Below are positions 1 through 8,591 of a stretch of 64,000 bases of DNA, piece by piece (the first letter of the stretch is position 1; each line of letters begins with the position of its first letter). A program made the position numbers and the translations under genes. The notes beneath the pieces were generated by a model. That model was given only the letters and a program-made list of their open reading frames with translations. It was not told the origin of the DNA and searched no databases. The stretch lies in NCBI GenBank assembly GCA_964584805.1, contig CAZPAY010000010.1, forward strand, positions 1-64,000. Reading direction: 5' to 3'. The stretch is from JABHIE01 sp964584805. GTDB lineage: Bacteria > Planctomycetota > UBA1135.

Positions 1-134
1 GAATACGCATACCTATATAAGAGCATAAAACCGCCAAATGCGACATCCTTTTTGCAAAAAATCCCACCCGTCCAGAACCGCTCGGCCACGCTAATCTAGC
101 TTGGTAACCGCTAAGCCGGTTCCCCACCTCTCTC

Positions 135-1361
135 ATGAATCGCGACGACCTCATCTACGACTGGGAAGCTCACGGCCCCTACAGCCTTCCGGCGCCCAAA
201 TACCCCATCCTGCTCGACGACGAAACGCTGCGCGATGGGCTGCAATGCCCGAGTGTCACCGACCCGCCGCTTGAGAAAAAAATCGAGCTGATTCACTTGA
301 TGGAGGGCCTCGGCATCAACACCGCCGATATCGGCTTGCCTGGCGCTGGGCCGACTGCACGCGAGCATATTTTGGCGCTTGCTCGTGAGATGCAGCCGCT
401 CGCCATCACCCCCAATGTCGCCTGCCGCACGGTTTTGAGCGACATCGAGCCCGTCGTCGATATGGTGCAAGAGTTGGGCGAAGCGATCGAAATCTCCGCC
501 TTTATTGGCTCAAGCTCGATTCGCGCCTACGCCGAGAGTTGGGACCTTGAGCGCATGGTCAAAAATGTGCGCGACTCCGTGCGTTTTGCAAAGTCACACG
601 ACCTGCCCGTCATGTTTGTGACGGAAGACACCGTGCGCTCGACGCCCGAAATTTTGACTGAGCTCTACAACGCAGCGATTGACGAGGGCTGTGAGCGCAT
701 GTGCCTTTGCGACACCGTGGGCTCGGCCTCGCCCAAGGGTGTGCGCAATCTCGTGCGCTGGACGGCAGATTTTGTCGCGGCGAAGGGGGCAAATGTCGAG
801 CTCGATTGGCACGGCCACCGCGACCGTGGTTTAGGTTTGATTAACACAATGGTTGCCGCTGCTGAGGGGTGCAACCGCCTGCACGGATGTGCGCTCGGCA
901 TCGGCGAACGCGCCGGCAATACTGAGATGGATTTGCTTTTGGTGAATCTCAAACTGCAAGGGTGGATCAAGCGCGATCTAAGCGGCCTCGGCGAATATGT
1001 CCGCACCGCTTCTGAAGCCGTCGGCCGCCCCGTGCGGATGGAATACCCCGTTTTCGGGCATGATGCTTTTGAAACCGGCACGGGCGTGCATGCCGCGGCG
1101 GTCATCAAGGCCATAAAAATGGGTGACAACTGGCTCGCCGACCGCGTTTACTCCGGCGTGCCTGCCGGCGAATTTGGCATCGAGCAAAAAATTAGCGTCG
1201 GGCCGATGAGCGGTAAATCAAATGTGATTTTCTTCCTCGAAAAACGCGGCATCGAGGCGAGTGATGAGCGGATTCAGGCCATCCTTGATTGCGCGAAACA
1301 GAGCAACCGCTTGCTGACCGAAGAAGAGGTTTTAAACGCCGCCGCGACTGTTTCGGCTTAG
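135..1361 (+). CDS. DRE-TIM acyltransferase (isopropylmalate/homocitrate synthase family)
   Basis: 408 residues, single TIM-barrel catalytic domain of the family that condenses acetyl-CoA with a 2-oxoacid. Visible signatures: DDETLRDG at about residues 28-35 (metal ligand and catalytic Arg of the RDG motif), CDTVG near 192, the metal-binding HGH at 226-228, and GIGERAGN near 255-262. The usual HxHND is here HGHRD, a variation in the metal-site loop. The protein is too short for the C-terminal leucine-sensing domain of classical LeuA (over 500 residues), so it resembles homocitrate/citramalate-type or short isopropylmalate synthases; the exact oxoacid cannot be decided. ATG start follows a stretch with no clear promoter. 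The next gene is convergent. Confidence 0.85.
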   Translation: MNRDDLIYDWEAHGPYSLPAPKYPILLDDETLRDGLQCPSVTDPPLEKKIELIHLMEGLGINTADIGLPGAGPTAREHILALAREMQPLAITPNVACRTVLSDIEPVVDMVQELGEAIEISAFIGSSSIRAYAESWDLERMVKNVRDSVRFAKSHDLPVMFVTEDTVRSTPEILTELYNAAIDEGCERMCLCDTVGSASPKGVRNLVRWTADFVAAKGANVELDWHGHRDRGLGLINTMVAAAEGCNRLHGCALGIGERAGNTEMDLLLVNLKLQGWIKRDLSGLGEYVRTASEAVGRPVRMEYPVFGHDAFETGTGVHAAAVIKAIKMGDNWLADRVYSGVPAGEFGIEQKISVGPMSGKSNVIFFLEKRGIEASDERIQAILDCAKQSNRLLTEEEVLNAAATVSA

Positions 1362-1394
1362 TTGGAACTGCGGCCTGCGGCAATCGCGGTGAAG

Positions 1395-2162
1395 CTACTC
1401 TTCATCGAAAGTGTCGGGGTTAGACCGCAAGGTGACATAAGTCGTTTCGCCGGCGCGCAAAAACGCGCCCGATTTTGTCAGCGTCCAATGTTGCCGGCCA
1501 GGCGCGCTCAGCGTGACCGAAACAGTGCATGCGCCCTCGGGTAAGAGCGAGCCGAGCAAGCGACCCGCCGGGGTGCCCTGCAAAGCTGACTCCCAAGGAG
1601 GCGTTTTAATCTGCGGCAATTTCGGAAAATACAAATGCGACTGCACCAATTTCCAATCTGGTCGCACGCCCTCAAAGTCCACAACCAAACTCGCGGTCGC
1701 TTCGACAAAGGAAAGAGTGTCGCCATCTTGTGTCGTTTTCGCGACTCGCTGCGGCACCCAGCCGCCCAAATACAAAACGGGCCGCCGACGCGCCACCTCA
1801 CGCTCAAGAACCAAAATGCCCAAATGGTCGGCCACCTCGTCGCCCGAAACGCGACCCATAAAGGGAATAGGCAAACCCGTCGATTCCGCAATACAACGCA
1901 GAGAGATTGAGGTTGAAATCTCGACCTCAGGCACGGTCTCGTCGACCACGCCTCGGGCGGGTGCAGTATTTTGCCCACCAGTAGCCGGAGCGGGAACTAT
2001 TTTTCCAACTGGCTGACTTAAGCCATTATTCTCCGGGAAGTATTCTGCCCTATTTTCTGAACTCAAAGGCAACAGCGCAAGGCCAAGCGCGGTCACCGCC
2101 ACGAGCGTAACTACCGCCCACAAAAGGGGTTGGGAAACTTTCTTTGGCTTGATTTTTTTCAT
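1395..2162 (-). CDS. Hypothetical membrane-anchored extracytoplasmic protein
   Basis: 255 residues from the ATG that precedes a Lys-rich n-region (MKKIKPKK) and one hydrophobic helix (about residues 11-33), so type II membrane anchor or uncleaved signal. The rest is predicted to lie outside the cytoplasm and contains a beta-rich stretch with several aromatic residues, ending in an acidic tail. A TTG seven codons upstream at 2183, preceded by AAGGA, is an alternative start. No family recognised. It is divergent from the porin gene of the multiheme cluster, with a palindrome between them, so co-regulation with that cluster is possible but unproven. Confidence 0.6.
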   Translation of the reverse strand: MKKIKPKKVSQPLLWAVVTLVAVTALGLALLPLSSENRAEYFPENNGLSQPVGKIVPAPATGGQNTAPARGVVDETVPEVEISTSISLRCIAESTGLPIPFMGRVSGDEVADHLGILVLEREVARRRPVLYLGGWVPQRVAKTTQDGDTLSFVEATASLVVDFEGVRPDWKLVQSHLYFPKLPQIKTPPWESALQGTPAGRLLGSLLPEGACTVSVTLSAPGRQHWTLTKSGAFLRAGETTYVTLRSNPDTFDEE

Positions 2163-2240
2163 GGTTCTTGAATCGTGAAACAATACTTACTAATCCTTCA
2201 TTTCTATATCTTGTAGGGCTATAGGCGCAAAGATTAAGTA

Positions 2241-2270
2241 TGACAAAGCCGTGACACAGCGGTTTTGTCA
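2241..2270. promoter_or_regulatory. Palindrome between divergent genes (operator-like)
   Basis: An 11-bp inverted repeat, TGACAAAGCCG and CGGTTTTGTCA, with one G:T pair and an 8-nt spacer, lies between the divergent starts of the membrane protein and the porin. Position and symmetry fit an operator; as RNA it would form a hairpin immediately before the porin start. It also contains an in-frame TGA that blocks the upstream ATG at 2240 for the porin frame. Confidence 0.45.
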
Positions 2271-2272
2271 TT

Positions 2273-3634
2273 TTGCTCCCCATTCTTACTCTCGCTCTTC
2301 AATCCGCGCTCGCGCAACAAGAAGACCTCATCACGACGCCCCCCGAGGCCGCCGCAATAGAAGAGGTTATCCGCGCAGACTGTTTTCTTGAACAATTCAA
2401 CGCCCGCTTTGATTTCCGTTGGCGATTGCGCGGCAATGATTCTCCACGCGAATGGGATTCTGATCTCTGGGCATCCGCTGACCTTGGCGCCGACAACGGC
2501 CTGACTGGCAAAGACCACCAAGCATTCCGCATCGACGGCACCCTGCTTTTCGACCTCGATGGCAACGCCGCGCCAAGCAGCGATTTGTTCGGCCTCGATG
2601 ACGCGCACAAAACAAGTGCGCAGGTTTTCCTTTACGAGGCTTGGGCGCAATTCGGTGATAGCAAAAAACAAGGCATCACCCGCATTGGCCGCCAAGAGCT
2701 TCACCGCACCGACGCGCTTTGGCTTGATGGCCTGCGCTACGACTTCCAAACGAAGCGCGGCCTTGACGCGCTCGTTTTTGCAGGCCGACCCGTCCACTTT
2801 TACGATCACGATTCCACCGACGACCGCCTTTACGGTGCGGGCCTGCGCTGGCGTCCACGCCCAGACTTCCGAGTCAGCCTCGATGAGCTGCGCGTCGAAG
2901 ACAACTTTCGTTTTCAAGACACCAACCAATTCCGCGAAGCCTGGCTGACCGTCCTGACCGGCTACTACCAGCCGTCGCCCTTTGTGATGTTGCGCGGCAC
3001 AGGCTCTTGGATTGGTTCGGCAGAGCGCCGCCAATCGGTTTACGGCCAGTGGTCGGCGCCGGATGGCTCTTGGTCAGCCAACGCGCGCTTTACCAAACAA
3101 CGCGACTACGCCGAGCTGTTGCCCGCCGACGCGAGTGAGTACTCAAACTTGTTCGGCACAATTAGCCCCTATAGCGACGGCATGCTTGTCGTCCGTGGCG
3201 AAGTCGATGGCGGATGGTTTGGCGAGCTTGGTTATCAAGAGCGGCGCCTCGACCACGGCATTAACGAAAGCAACTACAACCACTCTTTCCGTCGCATATG
3301 GGCGGGTCTCGACACCTTAGAGTTTTACGAAACCGGCGCCGAGGGTGGCCTGCATGTCGATGTCTGGGAATCCGACAACTACGACACCACAGCTGGCGGC
3401 GGTTTCTTAAAGTGGGGCCTCGACAATGACAAGTGGCTTGAAGTCGCCAGTGATTACGCGCTCTACCGCCTCGATTTTTTTCAAGGGCGCGAGTTTCTTG
3501 ACAGTCAACGCTACACGGTGCGCATGGGCGTCCCGACCGGCGACAATTCGGAATTGCGTTTCCGTTTGGGCCACGACCGCTCGCAGGATGGCCTGACTTA
3601 TCTTGCCGATGTGAGCTGGAGGGTGCAGCTATGA
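2273..3634 (+). CDS. Outer-membrane beta-barrel protein (porin) of multiheme cytochrome cluster
   Basis: 453 residues. The N-terminus is a short hydrophobic segment ending LQSALA-QQ, consistent with a signal peptide though without basic residues. The body alternates polar and aromatic residues in strand-length blocks, with a GRQEL...DGL segment (about residues 137-152) resembling alginate-export-type porins, and it ends in an amphipathic strand (SWRVQL), as outer-membrane barrels do. The only in-frame standard start is TTG at 2273; an ATG at 2240 is in frame but cut off by TGA at 2252. Its stop overlaps the ATG of the 12-heme cytochrome (ATGA), so the two are translationally coupled. By analogy with MtrB/OmbB it should form the trans-membrane sheath of an electron conduit. 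Confidence 0.7.
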   Translation: MLPILTLALQSALAQQEDLITTPPEAAAIEEVIRADCFLEQFNARFDFRWRLRGNDSPREWDSDLWASADLGADNGLTGKDHQAFRIDGTLLFDLDGNAAPSSDLFGLDDAHKTSAQVFLYEAWAQFGDSKKQGITRIGRQELHRTDALWLDGLRYDFQTKRGLDALVFAGRPVHFYDHDSTDDRLYGAGLRWRPRPDFRVSLDELRVEDNFRFQDTNQFREAWLTVLTGYYQPSPFVMLRGTGSWIGSAERRQSVYGQWSAPDGSWSANARFTKQRDYAELLPADASEYSNLFGTISPYSDGMLVVRGEVDGGWFGELGYQERRLDHGINESNYNHSFRRIWAGLDTLEFYETGAEGGLHVDVWESDNYDTTAGGGFLKWGLDNDKWLEVASDYALYRLDFFQGREFLDSQRYTVRMGVPTGDNSELRFRLGHDRSQDGLTYLADVSWRVQL

Positions 3635-4509
3635 GCAACTTCATGATGAGCACCCGCATCCGCGCGCTTTTGGTTTGCCTGGGTTCTTTCCTTTGCGCTT
3701 GTGCTTTGGTTACGCCCACCTTTGACCTCTATGGGCAAAACCGCATCGCAATTACTTTCAGCCACGCCGCGCATATGGACAACCCGTCCCTCGGCGCGAC
3801 TGCTGACTGCCTAGAGTGCCACGACGACCACCGCCGCGGGCGACGCGAGCAACTTGACTGCCGCGACTGCCACGAGGGTGATCTCGACCAGGCTGACGCG
3901 CTTTATATGCGCACCACGCGTATGGGCGATTGCGTCGCTTGCCACGAAACCGAAAGTGTCGACGACGGCGGTTGTGTCGGCTGCCACGCCGATATCGACG
4001 AAACCACCGCGCCGCGCAATCACACGCTGAATTGGGCGCGCACATCCGCTCACGGCATGGCCGCCGACTTTGCCGATGGCTGCCAAGACGCCAACCTTGA
4101 TTGCTCACTGTGCCACACCGAAGCTTCTTGCGCTGACTGCCACCAGCGCACGGAGCCCGTCAATCACACCAGCTCATGGTCTCGCCGCGGTCACGGTTTC
4201 GCCGCGCAAATGAACCCACAAAATTGCGCGACTTGCCACAAAGAAGATTCCTGCATCGCGTGTCACCAAACCGCTGAGCCTGCGTCGCACCGCTCGGCCA
4301 TTTTCGGTGGTCGGTCGAGTTCGCACTGCGTGAGCTGCCACCTACCGCTTGACCCCTCTGACGGCTGCGGCGTTTGCCACCCCAACACGCGCAGCCATCA
4401 GCAGGCACAACCCGTGCCGCCCTTGCACCCGCTGGGCGATTGCCGGTCGTGTCATTTCCCACTCAATCACTTCGAGAATGGCCAGGACTGTCGGTTCTGT
4501 CACTCCTGA
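3631..4509 (+). CDS. Dodecaheme c-type cytochrome, probable periplasmic electron-transfer protein
   Basis: 292 residues with twelve CXXCH heme-binding motifs (CLECH, CRDCH, CVACH, CVGCH, CSLCH, CADCH, CATCH, CIACH, CVSCH, CGVCH, CRSCH, CRFCH), about one heme per 24 residues, plus many extra His residues for distal ligands. An N-terminal basic and hydrophobic segment (about residues 8-30) serves as Sec signal or membrane anchor, so hemes would be attached in the periplasm by a cytochrome c maturation system that is not in this window. Overlaps the porin stop by 4 bp. Such dense heme wiring next to a barrel and an exported heme lipoprotein fits MtrA/OmaB-type conduit cytochromes. Confidence 0.9.
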   Translation: MSNFMMSTRIRALLVCLGSFLCACALVTPTFDLYGQNRIAITFSHAAHMDNPSLGATADCLECHDDHRRGRREQLDCRDCHEGDLDQADALYMRTTRMGDCVACHETESVDDGGCVGCHADIDETTAPRNHTLNWARTSAHGMAADFADGCQDANLDCSLCHTEASCADCHQRTEPVNHTSSWSRRGHGFAAQMNPQNCATCHKEDSCIACHQTAEPASHRSAIFGGRSSSHCVSCHLPLDPSDGCGVCHPNTRSHQQAQPVPPLHPLGDCRSCHFPLNHFENGQDCRFCHS

Positions 4510-4555
4510 GTCCCCCACGGGCAAAACTCGCTGGGCGCCCGCCAGCAATTAGATC

Positions 4556-6676
4556 ATGACTCTAAATAAACTCTTTTTAGCTTCCCTCCTCGGCTGTCTC
4601 GCCTTTTCTGGCGTGGCTTGCGGTGGCGGTGGCGTTGATGCCGAAGACCTCGGCGAAGCCTTCCAGGGCACGGTTTCCGACCCTAGTGGTTCGCTTATCG
4701 CTGATGCGACGGTATACCTCATCCCCGCAGCTGATGTCGCCGGCTTGCCCGACCTCACTTCTGCAAACATGCGCTCCATTGACAATGGCGACGGCACTTA
4801 CACGATGCCCGTCTCCACCGATTTTGATGAGCCGCTCGAAGATTTGGTCCGCCTTAACGGCGCCAGCTTCTTGCAAGCCGATACAGGCGCCGACGGGCGT
4901 TTTGTCATCAGCGTCGTCCCTGAAGGCCGCTACTTCGTCTATGTTGAGCCAAGCGATGCCAACCACCTTCCTGGTGGTAGCCTCTGCCGCGACTCTCTAA
5001 AAGAGTCTGGCTTGCGTGGCATGGATCTTGAGATTTCTGTTTCGGGCGTAACCGGCACAGATGCTCATTACATGGGCGCTGACCGCTGCCTAGAGTGCCA
5101 CCCCGACCACAGCGGCACCAAGAGCCTCGCTCACTCACTTGGCTTTAAGGTCCCTAACGAGGTGAGTGACTTGCAAGACCTAAGTGATTTCCCTGAGTTT
5201 GATATGTCATTTGACTACTTCATCTCTGGCGCAGATTACACCGTTGGTACACCGGTCTATTACTACTCTCCTGATTCCAGCAAGGGTATGGACGATTTCG
5301 AAACTTCGGCAAGCAGCCAAGGCGCGGATAATGTCGTCATCCTCTGGCTCTGGACTGACGAGGCAACCGGTATTCCAAACATTACATTTGAAAACGTTGT
5401 AACACCCGCTGACCCAATGAACTTCCACACACACGAAGTTCGTTTGACTTACGGTGGCGCGGTCAACAAGCAGCGTTACATGCTTGAGTGGGAAGATTAT
5501 GCCGCAGACGGCTCTCTTGCTAGTGGCGGAAATGGCCTCAAGGGCCTTTACCCAACGCTTCAATTCCAAGGCTTCACTGTTGACCAAGCTGGTGACAAAG
5601 CCACGGGCTACGAAGGCAGCGATGACGGCAACCGTCAGGTTTGGCGTGACTACCACATGGATTACTACTGGAACTACGTTGACAACACCTTCATGGTTCC
5701 TGGTTCTGTAGATGGCAAAGCTCACAACATTTCTGTGAAATGCATGGGTTGCCATGCCACAGGTTGGAACATTTCTGGCCCAGACCCAATCACGGGTGAA
5801 GTCCTTTCCAGCTCTATCGCGTCTTACAACGGCGAGTATGACCTCGACGGCAACGGCACGCTTGACATCCTTAACACCGGTTGCGAATCTTGCCACGGCC
5901 CTGGCTCTAACCACGTTGCGGCACAAGGCCCAGGCGGTTCTAAGAATGGCGCGTTTATCGTGTCACCTGAAGACCTCACGCCAAGTCGCGAAATCATGCT
6001 TTGTAACCGCTGCCATAACCGGATTGCGGGCCAAGGCGAGCACTTTGGCGCTGGCTCGGGAGATCACCCGGTTAACGCCGCCAATGAGTGGCCAGAAGCG
6101 GGCATGGGTCTTGCGGAATTCCTAACGGATTACGCGGCCGATGGCATCAAGGCACCGAAGAGCACGAAGAACTGGGGCGATGACATCCACGCGAAGTCAC
6201 ACCACCAGCAAGCTCCTGATTTCTTGAAGTCTGCCCACTATCGCAACGAGTATCACCTCGTCACCTGCGCAAGCTGCCACGACCTTCACGGGGGTACGGG
6301 CTTTAAGCGCGCGCTGACCGCTGACCCTGATGTTGTCGATTCGGCTTTGTGCACAACCTGCCACAACACTTACCTCTCGGGCGGCGACACCAGTGGTCAC
6401 ACGCTTGCGATGGTGGGTTATGACCACGGTGTAGCTCACGGCGCCAACGCTTCTTGTGTCGACTGCCACATGGCACGCATGGCCAAGACAGGTGCGGGTG
6501 TTGAAGGCAAAGTCACCATGGACGGCGCCTACTACACGAATGACATCACTTCGCACATCTTTGATGTGCCTACCAAAGCAACGCTCACGGGTGTGGCTCC
6601 AGGTAGTGCGATGCCCATTCCTTACACCAACGTTTGTGCAACTTGCCACAACGTAGAAGACTTCTACGCTGAGTAA
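4556..6676 (+). CDS. Octaheme cytochrome c lipoprotein with N-terminal carboxypeptidase-regulatory-like domain
   Basis: 706 residues. Signal peptide ending in a lipobox-like SGVAC followed by a Gly-rich tether, then a beta-sandwich region (about 35-160) with the look of carboxypeptidase-regulatory-like domains, then a large heme region with eight CXXCH motifs: one near residue 180 (CLECH), then CMGCH, CESCH, CNRCH, CASCH, CTTCH, CVDCH and CATCH near the C-terminus. The long gap between hemes 1 and 2 (about 220 residues) holds aromatic-rich sequence. As a putative outer-membrane lipoprotein it would be the terminal, possibly surface-exposed, cytochrome of the cluster. A strong terminator follows, closing the transcription unit. 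Confidence 0.88.
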   Translation: MTLNKLFLASLLGCLAFSGVACGGGGVDAEDLGEAFQGTVSDPSGSLIADATVYLIPAADVAGLPDLTSANMRSIDNGDGTYTMPVSTDFDEPLEDLVRLNGASFLQADTGADGRFVISVVPEGRYFVYVEPSDANHLPGGSLCRDSLKESGLRGMDLEISVSGVTGTDAHYMGADRCLECHPDHSGTKSLAHSLGFKVPNEVSDLQDLSDFPEFDMSFDYFISGADYTVGTPVYYYSPDSSKGMDDFETSASSQGADNVVILWLWTDEATGIPNITFENVVTPADPMNFHTHEVRLTYGGAVNKQRYMLEWEDYAADGSLASGGNGLKGLYPTLQFQGFTVDQAGDKATGYEGSDDGNRQVWRDYHMDYYWNYVDNTFMVPGSVDGKAHNISVKCMGCHATGWNISGPDPITGEVLSSSIASYNGEYDLDGNGTLDILNTGCESCHGPGSNHVAAQGPGGSKNGAFIVSPEDLTPSREIMLCNRCHNRIAGQGEHFGAGSGDHPVNAANEWPEAGMGLAEFLTDYAADGIKAPKSTKNWGDDIHAKSHHQQAPDFLKSAHYRNEYHLVTCASCHDLHGGTGFKRALTADPDVVDSALCTTCHNTYLSGGDTSGHTLAMVGYDHGVAHGANASCVDCHMARMAKTGAGVEGKVTMDGAYYTNDITSHIFDVPTKATLTGVAPGSAMPIPYTNVCATCHNVEDFYAE

Positions 6677-6717
6677 GCTCATCGGCCTTAGAGACTGAGC
6701 TCCCGCTCAATCTCATT

Positions 6718-6754
6718 CCGCCCTGCAGATTTTCTGCAGGGCGGTTTGCTTTTG
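6718..6754 (+). terminator. Rho-independent terminator after multiheme cluster
   Basis: A perfect 12-bp stem (CCGCCCTGCAGA / TCTGCAGGGCGG) with a TTT loop is followed by TTTGCTTTTG. It ends the porin-cytochrome operon and insulates the sulfatase gene. Confidence 0.9.
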
Positions 6755-6760
6755 TAACCT

Positions 6761-8290
6761 ATGCCTATGCACATTGGCCACCTCCCCACAAGACTGACAC
6801 TCGCCGCCATCCTGCCCGCACTGCTTCTGCTAGCGAGTTCGTGCTCTGACCGACCCTCCGCCGCGACCACCGAAACGGGCGAAGCCGCTCAACCCGACAT
6901 CATCCTTATCTTGGCTGACGACCTTGGTCGCGGAGACTGGGGTGCCGGCGGCGGCGAAATGCACACGCCAAATCTCGACAAGCTCTGCGCGGATGGCGTC
7001 CGCCTTGATCGTTATTACACCTACCCGCTCTGCACGCCGACACGCGTTTCCTTAATGAGCGGTTCATCGCCCGCGCGATACGACATGATTTTTTCCCCGC
7101 TCCGCCCCTGGGACGGCCGCGCCCTCCCGCGTGAAGTTGTGACTTTGCCCGACCGCTTGCGACAAGTCGGTTATCGCACCGCACTTGTTGGCAAATGGCA
7201 CCTTGGCCACGCAAAACCCTGGATGCACCCCAACGCGCGCGGCTTTGATCACTTTTATGGTTTTGTAACGGGCGCGATTGATTATGTCACGCGCAACTCA
7301 CGCAACGGTGGCCTCGACTGGCAACGCAACGGAGAAACCGTGCGTGAAGAAGGCTACTCGACAACGCTCTTTGGCGACGAAGCCGCGCGATGGATTGGTG
7401 CGCAGAAAACAAGTGAACCGTTTTTTATGTACTTGCCGTTTAATGCGCCGCACACGCCGCTGCAGGCACCGCGTGAATTTACCGAGCGCTACAAAGACAC
7501 CGTGGATGACCCTGACCGCCGCGTTTACTGCGCTATGGTCGAGGCGATGGATGCCGCAATCGGCAAAGTCATGGCCGCAGTCGAGGCTCGTGGCCGCGCC
7601 GACAATACTTTGATTGTTTTCGTTTCTGATAATGGCGCATCGCCAAAACATGGCGGCAATAATGCTGAATTGCGCGGCGGTAAAGGCACGACTTTCGAAG
7701 GCTCGTTGCGCGTGCCTGGCGTGATGCGGTGGCCAGCTGAATTACCGGCCGGGGCAGTAAGCTCTCAACTCATCAGCTCACTCGATTGGTACCCGACCAT
7801 CCTTGACGCTGCCGGAACGAGTGCAGAAAACGCAGATGGAATCAATGCCGCGCCCGACGGCAAAAGCGTCCTAGAAACACTCGCACCCGAACTCGAAACT
7901 CAAGCGCGCGAAGACCTTTTCTTCGCGACCTGCACAGACAAGATGACTTCGTACGCCATCATTCGTTGGCCTTGGAAATTGACGCAACGCATTTTCCGCG
8001 GCACCGAAGTCACGCGCAATTTCTTGTTTGACTTAAGTGTCGATCCAAAAGAGGCGAATAATGTCAACGCCGCCGAAACGGAAAAGGGGGACGAATTACG
8101 CGCTGCGCTTCAACAATGGGTCAAAGACACGCACCCTGCTGGCGCTGACTTTTATATGCCCGCAAGCTGCACAACGCAAACGCCGCCTGACGGCTGGGAA
8201 GCACCCCTTGACTGGACAGAATTGGGCACTTTGCAAACGGTCGACAAACCGCAAATGGCGCCGCCGCCGGATCTATCCAAGCCCAATTAA
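6761..8290 (+). CDS. Sulfatase (alkaline phosphatase superfamily), probable lipoprotein
   Basis: 509 residues. N-terminal hydrophobic segment ends LLASSC (Cys28), a plausible lipobox. Metal-binding ADD at 52-54, the sulfatase signature CTPTR with Cys91 that must be converted to formylglycine, and GKWHLGH near 144-150 (catalytic Lys and His) are all present, as is a later VSDNGA metal-ligand motif. So it is a Cys-type sulfatase hydrolysing sulfate esters, probably on polysaccharides, in the periplasm or at the outer membrane. The maturing sulfatase-modifying enzyme is not nearby. An alternative ATG lies two codons downstream. It follows the cytochrome terminator and is convergent with the kinase gene. 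Confidence 0.93.
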   Translation: MPMHIGHLPTRLTLAAILPALLLLASSCSDRPSAATTETGEAAQPDIILILADDLGRGDWGAGGGEMHTPNLDKLCADGVRLDRYYTYPLCTPTRVSLMSGSSPARYDMIFSPLRPWDGRALPREVVTLPDRLRQVGYRTALVGKWHLGHAKPWMHPNARGFDHFYGFVTGAIDYVTRNSRNGGLDWQRNGETVREEGYSTTLFGDEAARWIGAQKTSEPFFMYLPFNAPHTPLQAPREFTERYKDTVDDPDRRVYCAMVEAMDAAIGKVMAAVEARGRADNTLIVFVSDNGASPKHGGNNAELRGGKGTTFEGSLRVPGVMRWPAELPAGAVSSQLISSLDWYPTILDAAGTSAENADGINAAPDGKSVLETLAPELETQAREDLFFATCTDKMTSYAIIRWPWKLTQRIFRGTEVTRNFLFDLSVDPKEANNVNAAETEKGDELRAALQQWVKDTHPAGADFYMPASCTTQTPPDGWEAPLDWTELGTLQTVDKPQMAPPPDLSKPN

Positions 8291-8313
8291 TGCTGCGCTT
8301 GGGCAAGGCGCTA

Positions 8314-8591
8314 TGCAACATGACTTTTATTTACGAGTGATCGTTAGCGCCTTTTGATACTTCAAAATGAGGCCTTCAATCTCTCGGCTTGCGCGTGAAT
8401 TGTCTTGGTAATCTTCGGCAAGCGATTGAAAGTGGCGTAGCCCCGTTTCTAGCTTTTCGCGTGCCGCATCTTGCTCTGCGCGATATGAACCACCCTTGCC
8501 GCTGTTTTTGTTGTCTTCTGCGGCCTTGGCCAATTTAAAGCCGAGTTGGCAATTCTCCATACCGAGATACCACCGCTCGTCGAGTTGCCAA
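8314..8591. repeat. 278-bp direct repeat, copy A
   Basis: Matches 11998-12275 over 278 bp without gaps; I count three mismatches. It encodes the last 87 or so residues of the FHA-kinase, its stop codon and 13 bp beyond. The paired copy ends the small membrane protein gene and includes the start codon of the TIM-barrel gene. All three differences change an amino acid (Leu/Arg, Ala/Val, Glu/Lys). Confidence 0.95.

Noticed and set aside
2234..3034. A 266-codon open frame on the minus strand inside the porin gene
   Set aside because: It mirrors the coding bias of the porin on the other strand, has no start signal or family pattern, and the plus-strand frame has barrel features and operon coupling.
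5207..5926. A 239-codon minus-strand open frame within the octaheme gene
   Set aside because: Antisense to conserved CXXCH coding sequence and Val/Ala-rich, typical of a shadow frame.
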